Of a DNA stretch of 31,548 nucleotides, positions 9,334 to 17,075 are shown piece by piece. The notes below the pieces were generated by a model, which had not been told where the DNA came from, did not search any database, and saw only the letters and a list, made by a program, of their open reading frames with translations. The DNA lies in assembly GCA_005880175.1 (NCBI GenBank), contig VBJR01000217.1, positions 1-31,548 of the forward strand. Direction: 5' to 3'. Both the position numbers and the translations under genes were made by a program. This DNA is from Chloroflexota bacterium. Its GTDB lineage: Bacteria > Chloroflexota > Dormibacteria > Dormibacterales > Dormibacteraceae. The stretch's first letter is position 1. Every line of letters starts with the position of its first letter.

Positions 9334-10382
9334 TGCGGCTTCCTCCCGAGCAGGAAGTCGATCGCCGAGTTGCTGCCCAGATTCGGGCAGAGGCTGACCG
9401 TCGAGCAGCCGACGATCGGCGTGATGCGGGTCGAGAAGCCGTTCGCGTCGAGGCCGCCGAACACGGACGGGCCCTCGGCGATGGCGGCGTTGAGCTGGCC
9501 CAGGTGCGGCATCAGCACGTCGCTGTCCGGGCCCAGGTCGGCCATGATCAGGTCCGCCAGGTGGACGGTGACCGGGAGCTGGTGCGCGACGTCGGCCAGG
9601 TTGCCGCCGGTCCCGTTCAGCGCGTTGGCGGTGCGCGTCAGGGCGGCGTTGGTCTCGGCCAGCGCCTGCTGGAGCTGGACCTCCTGGCCGGCCAGGTTCT
9701 GGAGCAGCGACTCCAGGTTGGTGATCAGGTCGCCCAGCTGCTGGCGGCGGTCGCTCCGGGCCAGCTCCTGGGTGACGCTGTCCAGGTTCGCGATCGCGTC
9801 CTTCAGCTCCGCGTCGCGATTGGCCAGCGTCGCGGAGATGCCGCGCAGGTCCGAGATGTCCTGCCGGCCGGCGACGAGCGCGCCGTTGAGCTCGTCGCCC
9901 CGGCCCGCCACGCCGCCGCCCAGCTCGACGACGAGCGTCTGCAGCTTGGCCCGCGTCGGCTCGTCGAACGTGTTGATCACGTCCTGCAGGTCGGTGGACT
10001 GCGTCACCTGCGTCGCCGGCAGCGTGGCGCCGGAGGGCAGGGTTTCGCCCGCCTGCCCGGGGTCGAGCGCCAGGTAGCGCTCGCCGAGCAGGCTCTTGGG
10101 CCGGATGCTGACGGTGGCGTCGCGGTGCAGCGGGGCGTGCTCCGCGTCCACCGTGACCCTGACGAGCGCGGCGCCCGAGCCCAGCGAGATGCTCTCGACC
10201 CGGCCGGCCAGCGCCCCCGCGATCATCAGGTCGCTGCCCGGCGACAGCCCGGCGGCGTCCTGGACCGGCACCGTCACCTCGTACGCGCCCACGCCGGGCA
10301 GCAGGCGGGTGATGCCGATGGCGGCGGCGACCACGGCGACGAAGGCCAGGCCCAGCTCGATCCGGCGCAGCGCCCCTCGCAT
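9330..10382 (-). CDS. MCE family protein, first in the operon
   Basis: A 350-aa MCE protein. Anchor about residues 10-29 (LGLAFVAVVAAAIGITRLL), MCE domain about 33-112 with LMIAGALAGRVESI and the well-conserved IRPKSLLGERYLAL, helical region about 130-300, and a tail with two cysteines (GCSTVSLCPN) that resembles the Cys pair of the sixth MCE protein. It starts by TGATG overlap with the ABC ATPase gene. That position, directly after the permease and ATPase genes, corresponds to MceA of actinobacterial operons; the letter assignment is inference from order only. Confidence 0.92.
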   Translation of the reverse strand: MRGALRRIELGLAFVAVVAAAIGITRLLPGVGAYEVTVPVQDAAGLSPGSDLMIAGALAGRVESISLGSGAALVRVTVDAEHAPLHRDATVSIRPKSLLGERYLALDPGQAGETLPSGATLPATQVTQSTDLQDVINTFDEPTRAKLQTLVVELGGGVAGRGDELNGALVAGRQDISDLRGISATLANRDAELKDAIANLDSVTQELARSDRRQQLGDLITNLESLLQNLAGQEVQLQQALAETNAALTRTANALNGTGGNLADVAHQLPVTVHLADLIMADLGPDSDVLMPHLGQLNAAIAEGPSVFGGLDANGFSTRITPIVGCSTVSLCPNLGSNSAIDFLLGRKPQ

Positions 10383-11182
10383 CAGTCCATCGCCAGCGGC
10401 CCGGTGACCGCCCCCCTGATGAACTGCCGGGTGAACGGGTGCGTGGACTCGCGCAGCTGCTCTTTCGGGCCCTGCTCGACCACGCGGCCGCCGTGCAGCA
10501 GGATCACGTTGTCGGCGACGTCGAACACGGCCTTGGTGTCGTGGCTGATGACCACGGCCGTGGACCCGTACCGGCGCTGGATCTCCCGGATCAGCTCGCA
10601 CAGCAGCGCCGTGCGGACGGGGTCGAGCCCGGAGTCGGGCTCGTCGAACAGCAGGATGCGCGGCTCCAGGACGAGCGCCCTGGCGAAGCCGGCGCGCTTG
10701 CGCATGCCGCCCGACAGCTCGTTGGGCATCTTGCGCTCGGCGCCGGTCAGGCCCACCTCGGCCAGCCGCTGCATCACGATGTCGCGGATCTCGCGCTCCG
10801 ACTTCCGCGTGTGCTGGCGGAGCGGGAAGGCGACGTTGTCGAACAGGTTCATCGAGCTGAACAGGGCGCCGTCCTGGAACAGCATCCCCATGTGCCGGCG
10901 CAGCTCGAGCAGCTCGTCCTCCGAGAGCCTGGGCACGCTCCGGCCCTCGACGATGACGTGGCCGCGGTCCGGCTTGAGCAGGCCGACGAAATGGCGGAGC
11001 AGGACGGACTTGCCGGTCCCGGACGGGCCCATGATCACGGTGATCTGGCTCCGGGGCACCTGGCAGTCCACGCCGGCCAGCACGCGGTGGCCGGAGAACG
11101 ACTTCTCGACGCCGATGCATTCGATGACGACGTCGAGGGAGGCGGGATCGGCGCGATTGGGCATGGGATAGGTGCTGTGCAT
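10382..11182 (-). CDS. ABC transporter ATP-binding protein of the MCE system (Mkl/MlaF-type)
   Basis: A 266-aa ATPase. Walker A is GPSGTGKS (about residues 52-59), the Q-loop region is LFQDGALFSSM, the signature is LSGGM, Walker B is ILLFDEPDSGLD, and the switch His is in VVISHD. The FQDGALF and NELSGGMRKR stretches are typical of the MlaF/Mkl branch that drives MCE lipid transport. In mycobacteria mkl is unlinked from mce operons; here it lies inside, between the permeases and the MCE genes, as in Mla-like systems. The TGATG overlap with the permease stop sets the ATG at 11182; a second ATG at 11164 would shorten the N-terminus by six residues. Confidence 0.95.
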   Translation of the reverse strand: MHSTYPMPNRADPASLDVVIECIGVEKSFSGHRVLAGVDCQVPRSQITVIMGPSGTGKSVLLRHFVGLLKPDRGHVIVEGRSVPRLSEDELLELRRHMGMLFQDGALFSSMNLFDNVAFPLRQHTRKSEREIRDIVMQRLAEVGLTGAERKMPNELSGGMRKRAGFARALVLEPRILLFDEPDSGLDPVRTALLCELIREIQRRYGSTAVVISHDTKAVFDVADNVILLHGGRVVEQGPKEQLRESTHPFTRQFIRGAVTGPLAMD

Positions 11183-12003
11183 CACGTGGGTATGGGGAGG
11201 TTGGGGTTGGTGCCCCAGAAGGCCTGCGTCAGAACCGCGTTGAGCACCACGGTCAGCACCAGGCTCAGGGCCATCGTCTTGGCGACGGCGCGGCCGATGC
11301 CGACGGGGCCGCCTGTCACGTGGTAGCCGTAGTACACGGCCACGCAGATGATCGTGAAGGCGAAGACGACCGCTTTGATCAGCGAGAAGAGCAGGTCCAG
11401 CAGGTTCGTGAACCTCCAGAAGTAGCTGAAGTAGACGCCGTCCGAGATGACGCCGACCTGGTAGTGCTGGACGACCCAGCTGGCCAGGAAGCTGCTCGCG
11501 AGCGCGAGCACGTACATCAGCGGCATCACCAGCAGGGCCGCGAGCATGCGGGTGGAGACCAGGAAGCGGACCGAGTTCACGCCCATCGTCTCGAGGGCGT
11601 CGATCTCCTCGTTGATCCGCATCGTCCCCAGCTCGGCGACGAGGCCGCAGCCGACCTTGGCCCCGACCGCGAATCCGAAGAACAGCGGCGTGATCTCGCG
11701 CAGGTCGCAGAGCGCGTTGAAGACGCCGGCCAACGACTCCGCGCCGCCCAGCTGGTGCAGCGAGTAGTACGCCTCGACGGAGCACTCGGAGCCGCTGAAG
11801 TACGTGATGACGAGCGCGACTGGCGTCGAGCCGAGCGCGAGGAATGCCGCGTACCACCAGACCTCGCCGGCGTACCGGAGCGCTCGCGGGATGCCGGCCA
11901 GCGCCCGGGCCGAGAACGCGATGACCTCGCCCAGGACGTCGAACGGCTGGAGCCCGGGCGCCCAGAACGGGCCGCGATCGGGGGCGACAGGCGCGGTGCT
12001 CAT
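11182..12003 (-). CDS. MlaE/YrbE family permease, second copy
   Basis: A 273-aa integral membrane protein of the MlaE (YrbE) family, with about five or six hydrophobic segments spread from residue 50 to the end. The family hallmark is visible around residues 120-150 (GCGLVAELGTMRINEEIDALETMGVN), the cytoplasmic coupling region that contacts the ATPase. It pairs with the other permease encoded upstream to form the membrane core. ATG start; stop overlaps the ATPase start by one base. The 256-bp gap before it breaks an otherwise gapless operon. Confidence 0.93.
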   Translation of the reverse strand: MSTAPVAPDRGPFWAPGLQPFDVLGEVIAFSARALAGIPRALRYAGEVWWYAAFLALGSTPVALVITYFSGSECSVEAYYSLHQLGGAESLAGVFNALCDLREITPLFFGFAVGAKVGCGLVAELGTMRINEEIDALETMGVNSVRFLVSTRMLAALLVMPLMYVLALASSFLASWVVQHYQVGVISDGVYFSYFWRFTNLLDLLFSLIKAVVFAFTIICVAVYYGYHVTGGPVGIGRAVAKTMALSLVLTVVLNAVLTQAFWGTNPNLPIPT

Positions 12004-12259
12004 CCGAGCGCCTTGACCTTCTGACCGCCCTGGTCAGCGGACACCCGGGACGCCGAAAGCAAGGGCTCTGCCCGAGTGTGTGAGTCCGTCTTCCCTGGTC
12101 CGCACGGCCGATCCTCAGACGCGGAGCGATGCGCCGCAGCCCGGGGTCCCCACGAAATCGCGGTGGTGGGGTGCGGATTTCGTGGGGTGGGAGGCGCCCC
12201 CAACGTCCCGGACAAGCGGGGGGGTTCCGGAAGGGGGGGCCTGCCCCCTCTCGCATCGT
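12004..12259. other. Structured intergenic gap inside the mce operon
   Basis: No convincing coding sequence. It contains a perfect 12-bp inverted repeat (12148-12159 and 12176-12187, half-site CCCCACGAAATC, 16-base spacer), two runs of seven G on the plus strand (12218-12224 and 12233-12239) flanking the palindrome TTCCGGAA, and a G5/C5 hairpin (12235-12239 with 12244-12248) about 11 bases past the stop of the first permease. On the mRNA strand the last is a strong stem that could attenuate transcription. Function is unproven. Confidence 0.6.
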
Positions 12260-13039
12260 TCATCGCAGCGTCAGCTGGTCGTGGAACAGGGCCAGCACCG
12301 TCGGGGTGAACAGGTACTCGAACGCCAGCAGGCCGACGAACGACCAGATGACCGAGGAGTGCACGGCCTTCGCCACCCCCTCCGCCCCGCCCCGGGCCCC
12401 GATGCCGCGGCCGATGCAGATCGCCGCGACGATCGCCCCGAAGACGATGCACTTGACCTCGCCGCTGATCACGTCGACGACCGTGCCCTGGGTGAAGAAG
12501 CTGGCCAGGAAGCCGCCCGAGTTCACGCCGACCACGACCACCCCGACCAGGTACGAGGCGACCATGGTGAACACGATCATCGGGAAGTTGTAGAGGGCGG
12601 TCATCAGCATCAGCGCGAGCGCCCGGGGCACGACGATGAACAGGACGTTGCTGAGGCCCATCACGCTCAGGGCCTCGAGCTCGGAGCGGACCTGGCGGGC
12701 GCCGAGGTCGGCCACGATCGCCGTGCCGCTGACGGCGGCGATCATCAGGCCGGTGGCGACGGGCGAGAACTCGCGGATGTTGGACATGACCGTGAACCCG
12801 CCCAGCCGGTACTCGGCGCTGGCCGCTCGGAAGAAGTGGCCGGCCTCCAGGGAGACGATCGCGCCGAATCCCATGCCGGTCAGCAGCAGGGGCACGAAGT
12901 TGGCGGTGAGGATGAACCGGCACTGCTCCAGGAGCTCGTGCCAGTAGAACGGGCGACGCATCGAGCCGCGGAGCGCGGCCCCGAAGAGGAGTGTCAGCTC
13001 GCCCAGATCCGTGACCCAGCGCCAGGTGGCCGCGATCAC
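12260..13039 (-). CDS. MlaE/YrbE family permease, first copy
   Basis: A 259-aa MlaE-family permease, the first gene of the operon. The conserved segment TAIVADLGARQVRSELEALS (about residues 110-135) is the family coupling region, and several hydrophobic helices follow to the C-terminus. I chose GTG at 13039 because a GGGAGAG Shine-Dalgarno sequence lies five bases upstream; in-frame GTG codons at 13078 and 13072 would add 13 or 11 residues (PVRLPNSDGREV) without a clear ribosome site. It is followed by an unusual 256-bp gap before the second permease. It faces the ArsR-type regulator gene across a 285-bp divergent region. Confidence 0.9.
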   Translation of the reverse strand: MIAATWRWVTDLGELTLLFGAALRGSMRRPFYWHELLEQCRFILTANFVPLLLTGMGFGAIVSLEAGHFFRAASAEYRLGGFTVMSNIREFSPVATGLMIAAVSGTAIVADLGARQVRSELEALSVMGLSNVLFIVVPRALALMLMTALYNFPMIVFTMVASYLVGVVVVGVNSGGFLASFFTQGTVVDVISGEVKCIVFGAIVAAICIGRGIGARGGAEGVAKAVHSSVIWSFVGLLAFEYLFTPTVLALFHDQLTLR

Positions 13040-13129
13040 GACTTCTCTCCCATCACTGTTCGGGAGACGCACGGGCACGCCGGATTGTTCGGTAGGCCCG
13101 AGAAAATCGCCGGCTGAGTGGGATGGGTT

Positions 13130-13158
13130 GACCGGCCCCGGGGGGGCCGGGGCCGGTC
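13130..13158. repeat. GC-rich inverted repeat in the divergent mce/regulator region
   Basis: GACCGGCCCC at 13130-13139 pairs perfectly with GGGGCCGGTC at 13149-13158 around a 9-base loop. It lies between the minus-strand mce operon start and the plus-strand regulator. It could be a bidirectional regulatory dyad or a leader hairpin. No convincing -10/-35 pair for the mce operon was found in 13040-13129. The rest of 13040-13324 has no supported gene. Confidence 0.4.
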
Positions 13159-13301
13159 TGGAAGGAGGGGAGGATGTTCAGATCGGTGAGGAGCGCCCCG
13201 GCCGGCCCGGGGGCCGGCGCCGCCCGTCAGAGGCGCTCACTCACCAGTACAAACGCGCGGCCGCGGAGGATTGATCGGTCGAGGTGGGCAGCGTCCGCCA
13301 C

Positions 13302-13321
13302 GGTTCGACTATCATCGAACC
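13302..13321 (+). promoter_or_regulatory. Operator-like dyad overlapping a -10 box of the regulator gene
   Basis: GGTTCGA (13302-13308) and TCGAACC (13315-13321) form a perfect 7-bp inverted repeat with a 6-base spacer. The -10-like hexamer TATCAT (13310-13315) lies within it, and the ATG at 13325 starts nine bases later, so transcription would begin at or near the start codon. The layout fits autorepression by the ArsR-type protein and a leaderless mRNA. No good -35 box is visible. Confidence 0.5.
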
Positions 13322-13324
13322 GCG

Positions 13325-14343
13325 ATGCCGGCACGGGTTCAACGGCTGACGCCTCCGCTGCTCGATCCTCGGCTGGAGATCCGGGTCAGCGAGGCCGCCG
13401 AGTCGATCACGGCGCTGGCGATGGTGACCGGCAGCGACGACGTCAAGTTCGACATCGGCACCGACTGGTTCCACGAGATTCGTACGCAGCTGACCGGAGA
13501 CCTGGCCCGGGTGATCGCCCTCCTGCAGCCTTCATCGCGCACCTGGAGGCGATGCCGCCGGACGAGCTGTGGCTCCAGCTGCTCGGCTACCACGCCCAGC
13601 CCGATCCCTCGCCGGAGCTGCGCGACACCATGCTCGCCGCCGGCCGCGGGCTGGTCGAGCCGCTGGAGCGGTGGTTCGAGCGGGACCCGGCCCGGCCCGG
13701 CGGGTGGGTGCACGGGCTCGCCGGCGCGCTCGGCGGGGACGCCGAAGGGGCGCGGCGGCTGGTCCTCGACGTCCTCCGGCGCTGGCACGACCAGGTCTTC
13801 GCCGCCCGCTGGGCCGAGATCGCGCCGATCCTGGAGCGCGACGCCGCCGAGAAACGGCGGTTCGCCCGCGACCACTCGCCGGCCGAGGTGGTCGAGGAGG
13901 CGACCAACGGCGGCGAGTACGAACCCGAGGCCGGCGTCGGCCGCATCGTGCTGCTGCCCGACTACGTGGGCCGGCCCTGGATGCGGCTGAGCCGGCAGCG
14001 GGGCGTGCTCGTGATCGTCCACCCGGTTGCCGCGGAGGCGCTCGCCGCCTCGCCGGAGGAGGCGCGGCGGCAGCGCGTGCTGCGGCTGGCCAGGGCGCTG
14101 TCCGACGACACCCGCCTGCGGGCGCTGCGGCTGCTGGCGGGCTCCAGCCTCACGCTGCAGGAGATGGCCGACGAGCTCGGCGTCCGCAAGTCCACCATGC
14201 ACCACCACGTGGCGGTGCTGCGCTCGGCCGGGCTGCTCCGGCTCCGCTTCGGCGAGAAGCGCTACTCGCTGCGGACCGCGCAGCTGGGGAACCTGCCCGG
14301 CCTGCTGGGCGACTACCTGGGCGAGGGGAGGAGGCGACCGTGA
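13325..14343 (+). pseudogene. ArsR-type winged-helix regulator, interrupted by a one-base frameshift
   Basis: The N-terminal 68 residues (MPARVQRLTPPLLD to DLARVIALLQ) are read in one frame to about 13528, and the remaining 271 residues (AFIAHLEAMPPDELW onward) in the frame one base back. Restoring a G in CAGCC at 13526-13530 gives CAG GCC and joins the two as a smooth 339-aa protein. The C-terminal 90 residues are an ArsR-like winged helix: ALSDDTRLRALRLL, then LTLQEMADELGVRKSTMHHHVAVLRSAGLL as the helix-turn-helix. The long middle domain is not recognised; it may bind a ligand. No metal-binding Cys motif is seen, so metal sensing is unlikely. It is divergent from the mce operon, a natural regulatory target. 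The break may be a sequencing error or a real inactivation. An alternative start at 13174 is discussed under rejected items. Confidence 0.8.
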
Positions 14344-14537
14344 TCAACGGCGATCTGGACCAGATCCTGGCGGCGCGGAAGGCCGCCGAGTGGCTGCGCG
14401 ACGCGGAACGGGGTCGACTGGCGGCGGCGGCCCGGCCCCGGCGCTCGATCCGGTTCCGGCTGGGCTCGATCACGGTCCTGATCGAGCACCAGCCTCACCG
14501 GCCGTCGGTCAGCCTTCCAGGCTCGCCTCCAGCGTGA
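14340..14537 (+). CDS. Small hypothetical protein coupled to the ArsR-type regulator
   Basis: A 65-aa protein starting at GTG 14340, which overlaps the regulator stop by four bases (GTGA). A strong purine-rich ribosome site (GAGGGGAGGAGG, about 14323-14334) lies just upstream. The sequence begins INGDLDQILAARKAAEWLRDAERGRLAAAARP, probably one amphipathic helix, followed by a short strand-like part (SIRFRLGSITVLIEHQP). The coding frame keeps the GC-rich third positions of its neighbours up to about 14500. No family is recognised. Its last 29 bases run antisense into the end of the OsmC-like gene. The tight coupling suggests a partner of the regulator, which is inference. Confidence 0.6.
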   Translation: MINGDLDQILAARKAAEWLRDAERGRLAAAARPRRSIRFRLGSITVLIEHQPHRPSVSLPGSPPA

Positions 14538-14940
14538 TCTCGGGCACTCCGGCCAGCGCCTTCGAGACCGGGCAGTTGGCCTTGGCCCCCTCCGCCGCCT
14601 CGCGGAACGCGTCCTCGGACAGGCCGGGGACGCGGCCCCGCACCGTCAGGTGGATGGCCGTGATGCCGGCTCCCGGCTGGAACGCGACGCGGGCCGACGT
14701 GTCCAGGCGCTCGGGTGCATGGCCCGCGTTGCCCAGGCCGAACGACAGCGCCATCGCGAAGCAGCCCGCGTGGGCGGCCGCGATCAGCTCCTCGGGGCTG
14801 GTTCCCGATTCGCGCGACTCCGCGCGCGCCCGCCAGGTCAGCGTCTGCTCGGAAAAGGCCCCGCTGGCGACGCGGACGCTGCCGCTGCCGCCCATCAGTT
14901 CGCCGTTCCAGGTCGCGGACGCGCTGCTCTCTACTGCCAA
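14509..14940 (-). CDS. OsmC/Ohr family protein
   Basis: A 143-aa OsmC-like protein. The two reactive cysteines of the family are present: C60 in AAAHAGCFAMALS and C123 in ANCPVSKALAG. OsmC/Ohr enzymes reduce organic or fatty-acid hydroperoxides using this Cys pair, usually with lipoyl or thiol donors. The length is normal for the family. I chose TTG at 14940 because GGAGG lies nine bases upstream and the protein then begins just before the first expected strand; an ATG at 14982 would add 14 atypical residues. The DUF2236 gene lies 54 bases upstream on the same strand, so they are probably co-transcribed. A role in lipid peroxide defence beside the lipid-import operon is plausible but unproven. 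Confidence 0.88.
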   Translation of the reverse strand: MAVESSASATWNGELMGGSGSVRVASGAFSEQTLTWRARAESRESGTSPEELIAAAHAGCFAMALSFGLGNAGHAPERLDTSARVAFQPGAGITAIHLTVRGRVPGLSEDAFREAAEGAKANCPVSKALAGVPEITLEASLEG

Positions 14941-14994
14941 GGCTTCGATCCTCCGGTGTGCGGGCGCAGGGCGAGCGCCCATCGACCGGCAAGG

Positions 14995-15813
14995 CTACTC
15001 GGCGGCGCGGGCCCTCGCCGTCCGCGCCGGGGGCACCTGGCGGAACCGCCGCGGCAGCACCCGGAGCGTTCGGGGCAATGCGCCCCGCACCGCCCCGAAG
15101 CCCATCTGCTCCAGCCGGCCCCAGGGCAGCTCGTAGTCCAGCCGCAGGCTGGCCGGCAGCAGGCCGGCCGTGATCGCCTCGAGCGGCCGGAACACGGGCG
15201 GCGGCACGCGCTGCACGTTCGGCCTGAGCACGGCCCGGGCGAGCTCGCGGGCGCGAGCGTCCACCATCAGCTCGGGGCCCGTCAGCATCTGCGCCATGTA
15301 GGCCTCGAACTCGGACAGGCTGCCGGGGTACCGGGAGTTGGCGAGGCCGAGCAGGCCGCCGATCAGCTTCGCCTCCTGGTAGTACGCATCCTGGTCCACG
15401 GCGGAGACCGGGCCGACGAACTCCGTGTACGTCACCAGCGCGCTGTCGATCAGCGTCGCGTGCACCCAGAGCAGCAGGCGCGGGTCGGTGGCGCTGTACC
15501 CGTTGCCGCGGATGCGCTGGTGGACGGCGTTGATCTGCTGGGCGGCGCCGAGCGCCTCCGCGCGGGTGCCGAACGTGAGCGCGAGCGTCAGCTCCAGCGT
15601 GCGCAGGAGCCGGTCGAGCGGCCGGCGCCGGAAGTCGCTGTGCTCGGCGACGCCGGCGGCCACCCCGGGGTGGGCCAGCTGCATGAGGAGCGCCCGCCCT
15701 CCTCCGAGCAGCAGCGCAGGCTCCTGGTTGATCCGCCAGGTGATCGAATCGGGACGAAACAGCGACTGCGGCAACGGGACCCCCGTCCTCCAACATAGTC
15801 CGTCCGGCGACAT
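14995..15813 (-). CDS. DUF2236 / MpaB-type oxygenase domain protein
   Basis: A 272-aa protein of the DUF2236 family, related to the MpaB oxygenase and the latex-clearing protein Lcp. Recognisable blocks are SITWRINQEPALLLGGGRALLMQ (N-terminal), QLAHPGVAAGVAEHSDFRR with two conserved His, and WVHATLIDSALVTYTEFVGP with another His in the middle. In Lcp-like relatives such His residues bind heme; many bacterial members have no proven function. No signal peptide or clear membrane helix is visible. The length is typical. It is divergent, by 51 bases, from the TGA-containing redoxin gene. Confidence 0.85.
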   Translation of the reverse strand: MSPDGLCWRTGVPLPQSLFRPDSITWRINQEPALLLGGGRALLMQLAHPGVAAGVAEHSDFRRRPLDRLLRTLELTLALTFGTRAEALGAAQQINAVHQRIRGNGYSATDPRLLLWVHATLIDSALVTYTEFVGPVSAVDQDAYYQEAKLIGGLLGLANSRYPGSLSEFEAYMAQMLTGPELMVDARARELARAVLRPNVQRVPPPVFRPLEAITAGLLPASLRLDYELPWGRLEQMGFGAVRGALPRTLRVLPRRFRQVPPARTARARAAE

Positions 15814-15864
15814 TGCAAGCTGCTACGCAAGAACGCGGGGCGCGGCCCGTGTACCTTCGTGGAC

Positions 15865-16911
15865 ATGATCCTGAGCGAGCCGAGGGTCCGCCGCGACGAC
15901 TTCAGCGCCCGCACGGGCTGGCGCTTCGAGCCCCAGGGCGCCTGCCGGGGCGACCTGTGCGTGCCGCTGCCCGAGCCGCCCGGCGAGTGGCTGGACGCCG
16001 CCACGCTGGGCGAGCGGCTGGGCATGCCGCTGGTGAGCGAGGAGGCGGCGGGGGTGTGGTGCCTCGGGCCCGAGTCGATGGGCCGGGTCCTGCAGACCGC
16101 CGAGGCGCCGGACCTGCGGCTGCCGGACTGGAAGGGGAAGCCGTTCGCGCTGTCGTCGCTGCGCGGCAGCAAGGTGCTGCTGCTGGCCTGGGCCTCCTGG
16201 TGAGGCTGCCGGTTCGACCTGCCCGTGTGGCAGGAGCTGCGTGAGGAGCTCCACCCGAAGGGGCTGGAGGTCGTCACCGTCGCGCTCGACCTGAAGGGGG
16301 TCGAGACCGCGGGCCGCTGGATCGAGGCGGCGGCGCCGGCGCACCCGTCGCTGATCGATCAGGCGCACGTGGTGGACGAGCTGCTGGGCGTGGTGAACGT
16401 CCCGAACGGCGTGTGGATCGATGAGCGGGGGGTGATCGTGCGGCCGGCGGAGCCGGCGTTCCCGAAGCGGGCAGCGTTCCTGGAGCGGCCGCTGCCGCCG
16501 GACCCGGACCCGTACCTGGCCGAGGTGCGGCAGGAGGCGCGGCGGATCCGGACGCAGCCGGACCTGTACACGGCGGCGCTGCGGGACTGGGTCGAGCTGG
16601 GCCCGGCTTCGCGCTACGCGCTGACGCCGGAGGAGGTCCTGCGGCGCTCGGGTGAGCGAGGCCGGGACCGGAGCGAGGCGGCCGCCCACTTCGAGCTGGC
16701 ACAGCACCTGTGGCGCGCGGGCCAGGAGCAGGAGGCGGTGCCGCACTTCCGCGCGGCGAGGCGCCTGCAGCCGGCGAACTGGACGTACAAGCGCCAGGCG
16801 TGGGTGCTGGCCAACCGCTTCCAGGCGCCGACCGAGCTGCTCGAGGGCGACTGGCTCTCGGACGTCCGCGAGATCGGCGCGGAGAACTACTACCCGAAGT
16901 TGGACATGTAG
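15865..16911 (+). CDS. Thioredoxin-fold redoxin with in-frame TGA at the active site (candidate selenoprotein)
   Basis: Read through the TGA at 16201-16203, this is a 348-aa protein. Residues 1-80 form an N-terminal domain with cysteines C27, C32 and C66. Residues about 81-205 are a TlpA/AhpC-like thioredoxin fold: DLRLPDWKGKPFALSSLRG, strand VLLLAWASW, then residue 113 (the TGA), then GCRFDLPVWQEL, and a cis-Pro loop NVPNGVWID. The C-terminal part holds a TPR-like helical repeat (AAAHFELAQHLWRAGQEQEAVPHFRAARRLQP). The TGA falls exactly where the first catalytic Cys follows WASW in this fold, giving U-G-C. A hairpin with a G-containing loop starts 14 bases later. The frame stays protein-like and GC3-rich for another 235 codons. 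Start ATG 15865 has TACCTT seven bases upstream. If not selenocysteine, it is a Cys-to-stop mutation or sequencing error. Confidence 0.8.
16201..16234 (+). promoter_or_regulatory. Candidate bacterial SECIS element after the in-frame TGA
   Basis: CCTGCC (16218-16223) and GGCAGG (16229-16234) form a perfect 6-bp stem with the 5-base loop CGTGT, whose second base is G. The loop begins 20 bases after the TGA. Bacterial SECIS elements are known to place a small loop, with G in one of its first two positions, roughly 16-37 bases after the UGA. A second, mutually exclusive hairpin (16233-16252, 8-base loop starting with G) also falls in range. In such GC-rich DNA hairpins are common, so this alone is weak evidence. 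Confidence 0.5.
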
Positions 16912-17075
16912 GTCCTTTTTCTGGGCCTGGGGCTGTGAGGCGCCGGGCCATCGGCTGGGGGCGCCCTGGTGGCCGCGCGGCGTCCGGGGTGTGGGCGTTC
17001 GACGAAGGGGGCCTCCGGTGGGCTAGCACTGTGCCACCTCTGGGTAGCAAGTAGCCCGCTAGTGGGTCTGGCCAA

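Noticed and set aside
13174..13527. A start at 13174 with a very strong ribosome-like site (AAGGAGG) whose frame runs open into the regulator's C-terminal part.
   Set aside because: The translated stretch is Arg/Gly/Ala/Ser-rich and lacks protein-like pattern, whereas the other frame from 13325 is GC3-rich and continues naturally into the downstream part after one inserted base.
13520..13535. Programmed -1 frameshifting in the regulator.
   Set aside because: No slippery heptamer of the X XXY YYZ type is present at the junction; a simple one-base loss explains it better.
16201..16203. A lineage-wide recoding of TGA to an amino acid.
   Set aside because: TGA is the real stop in most genes here, including the overlapping ATGA and TGATG joints, so only local recoding is possible.
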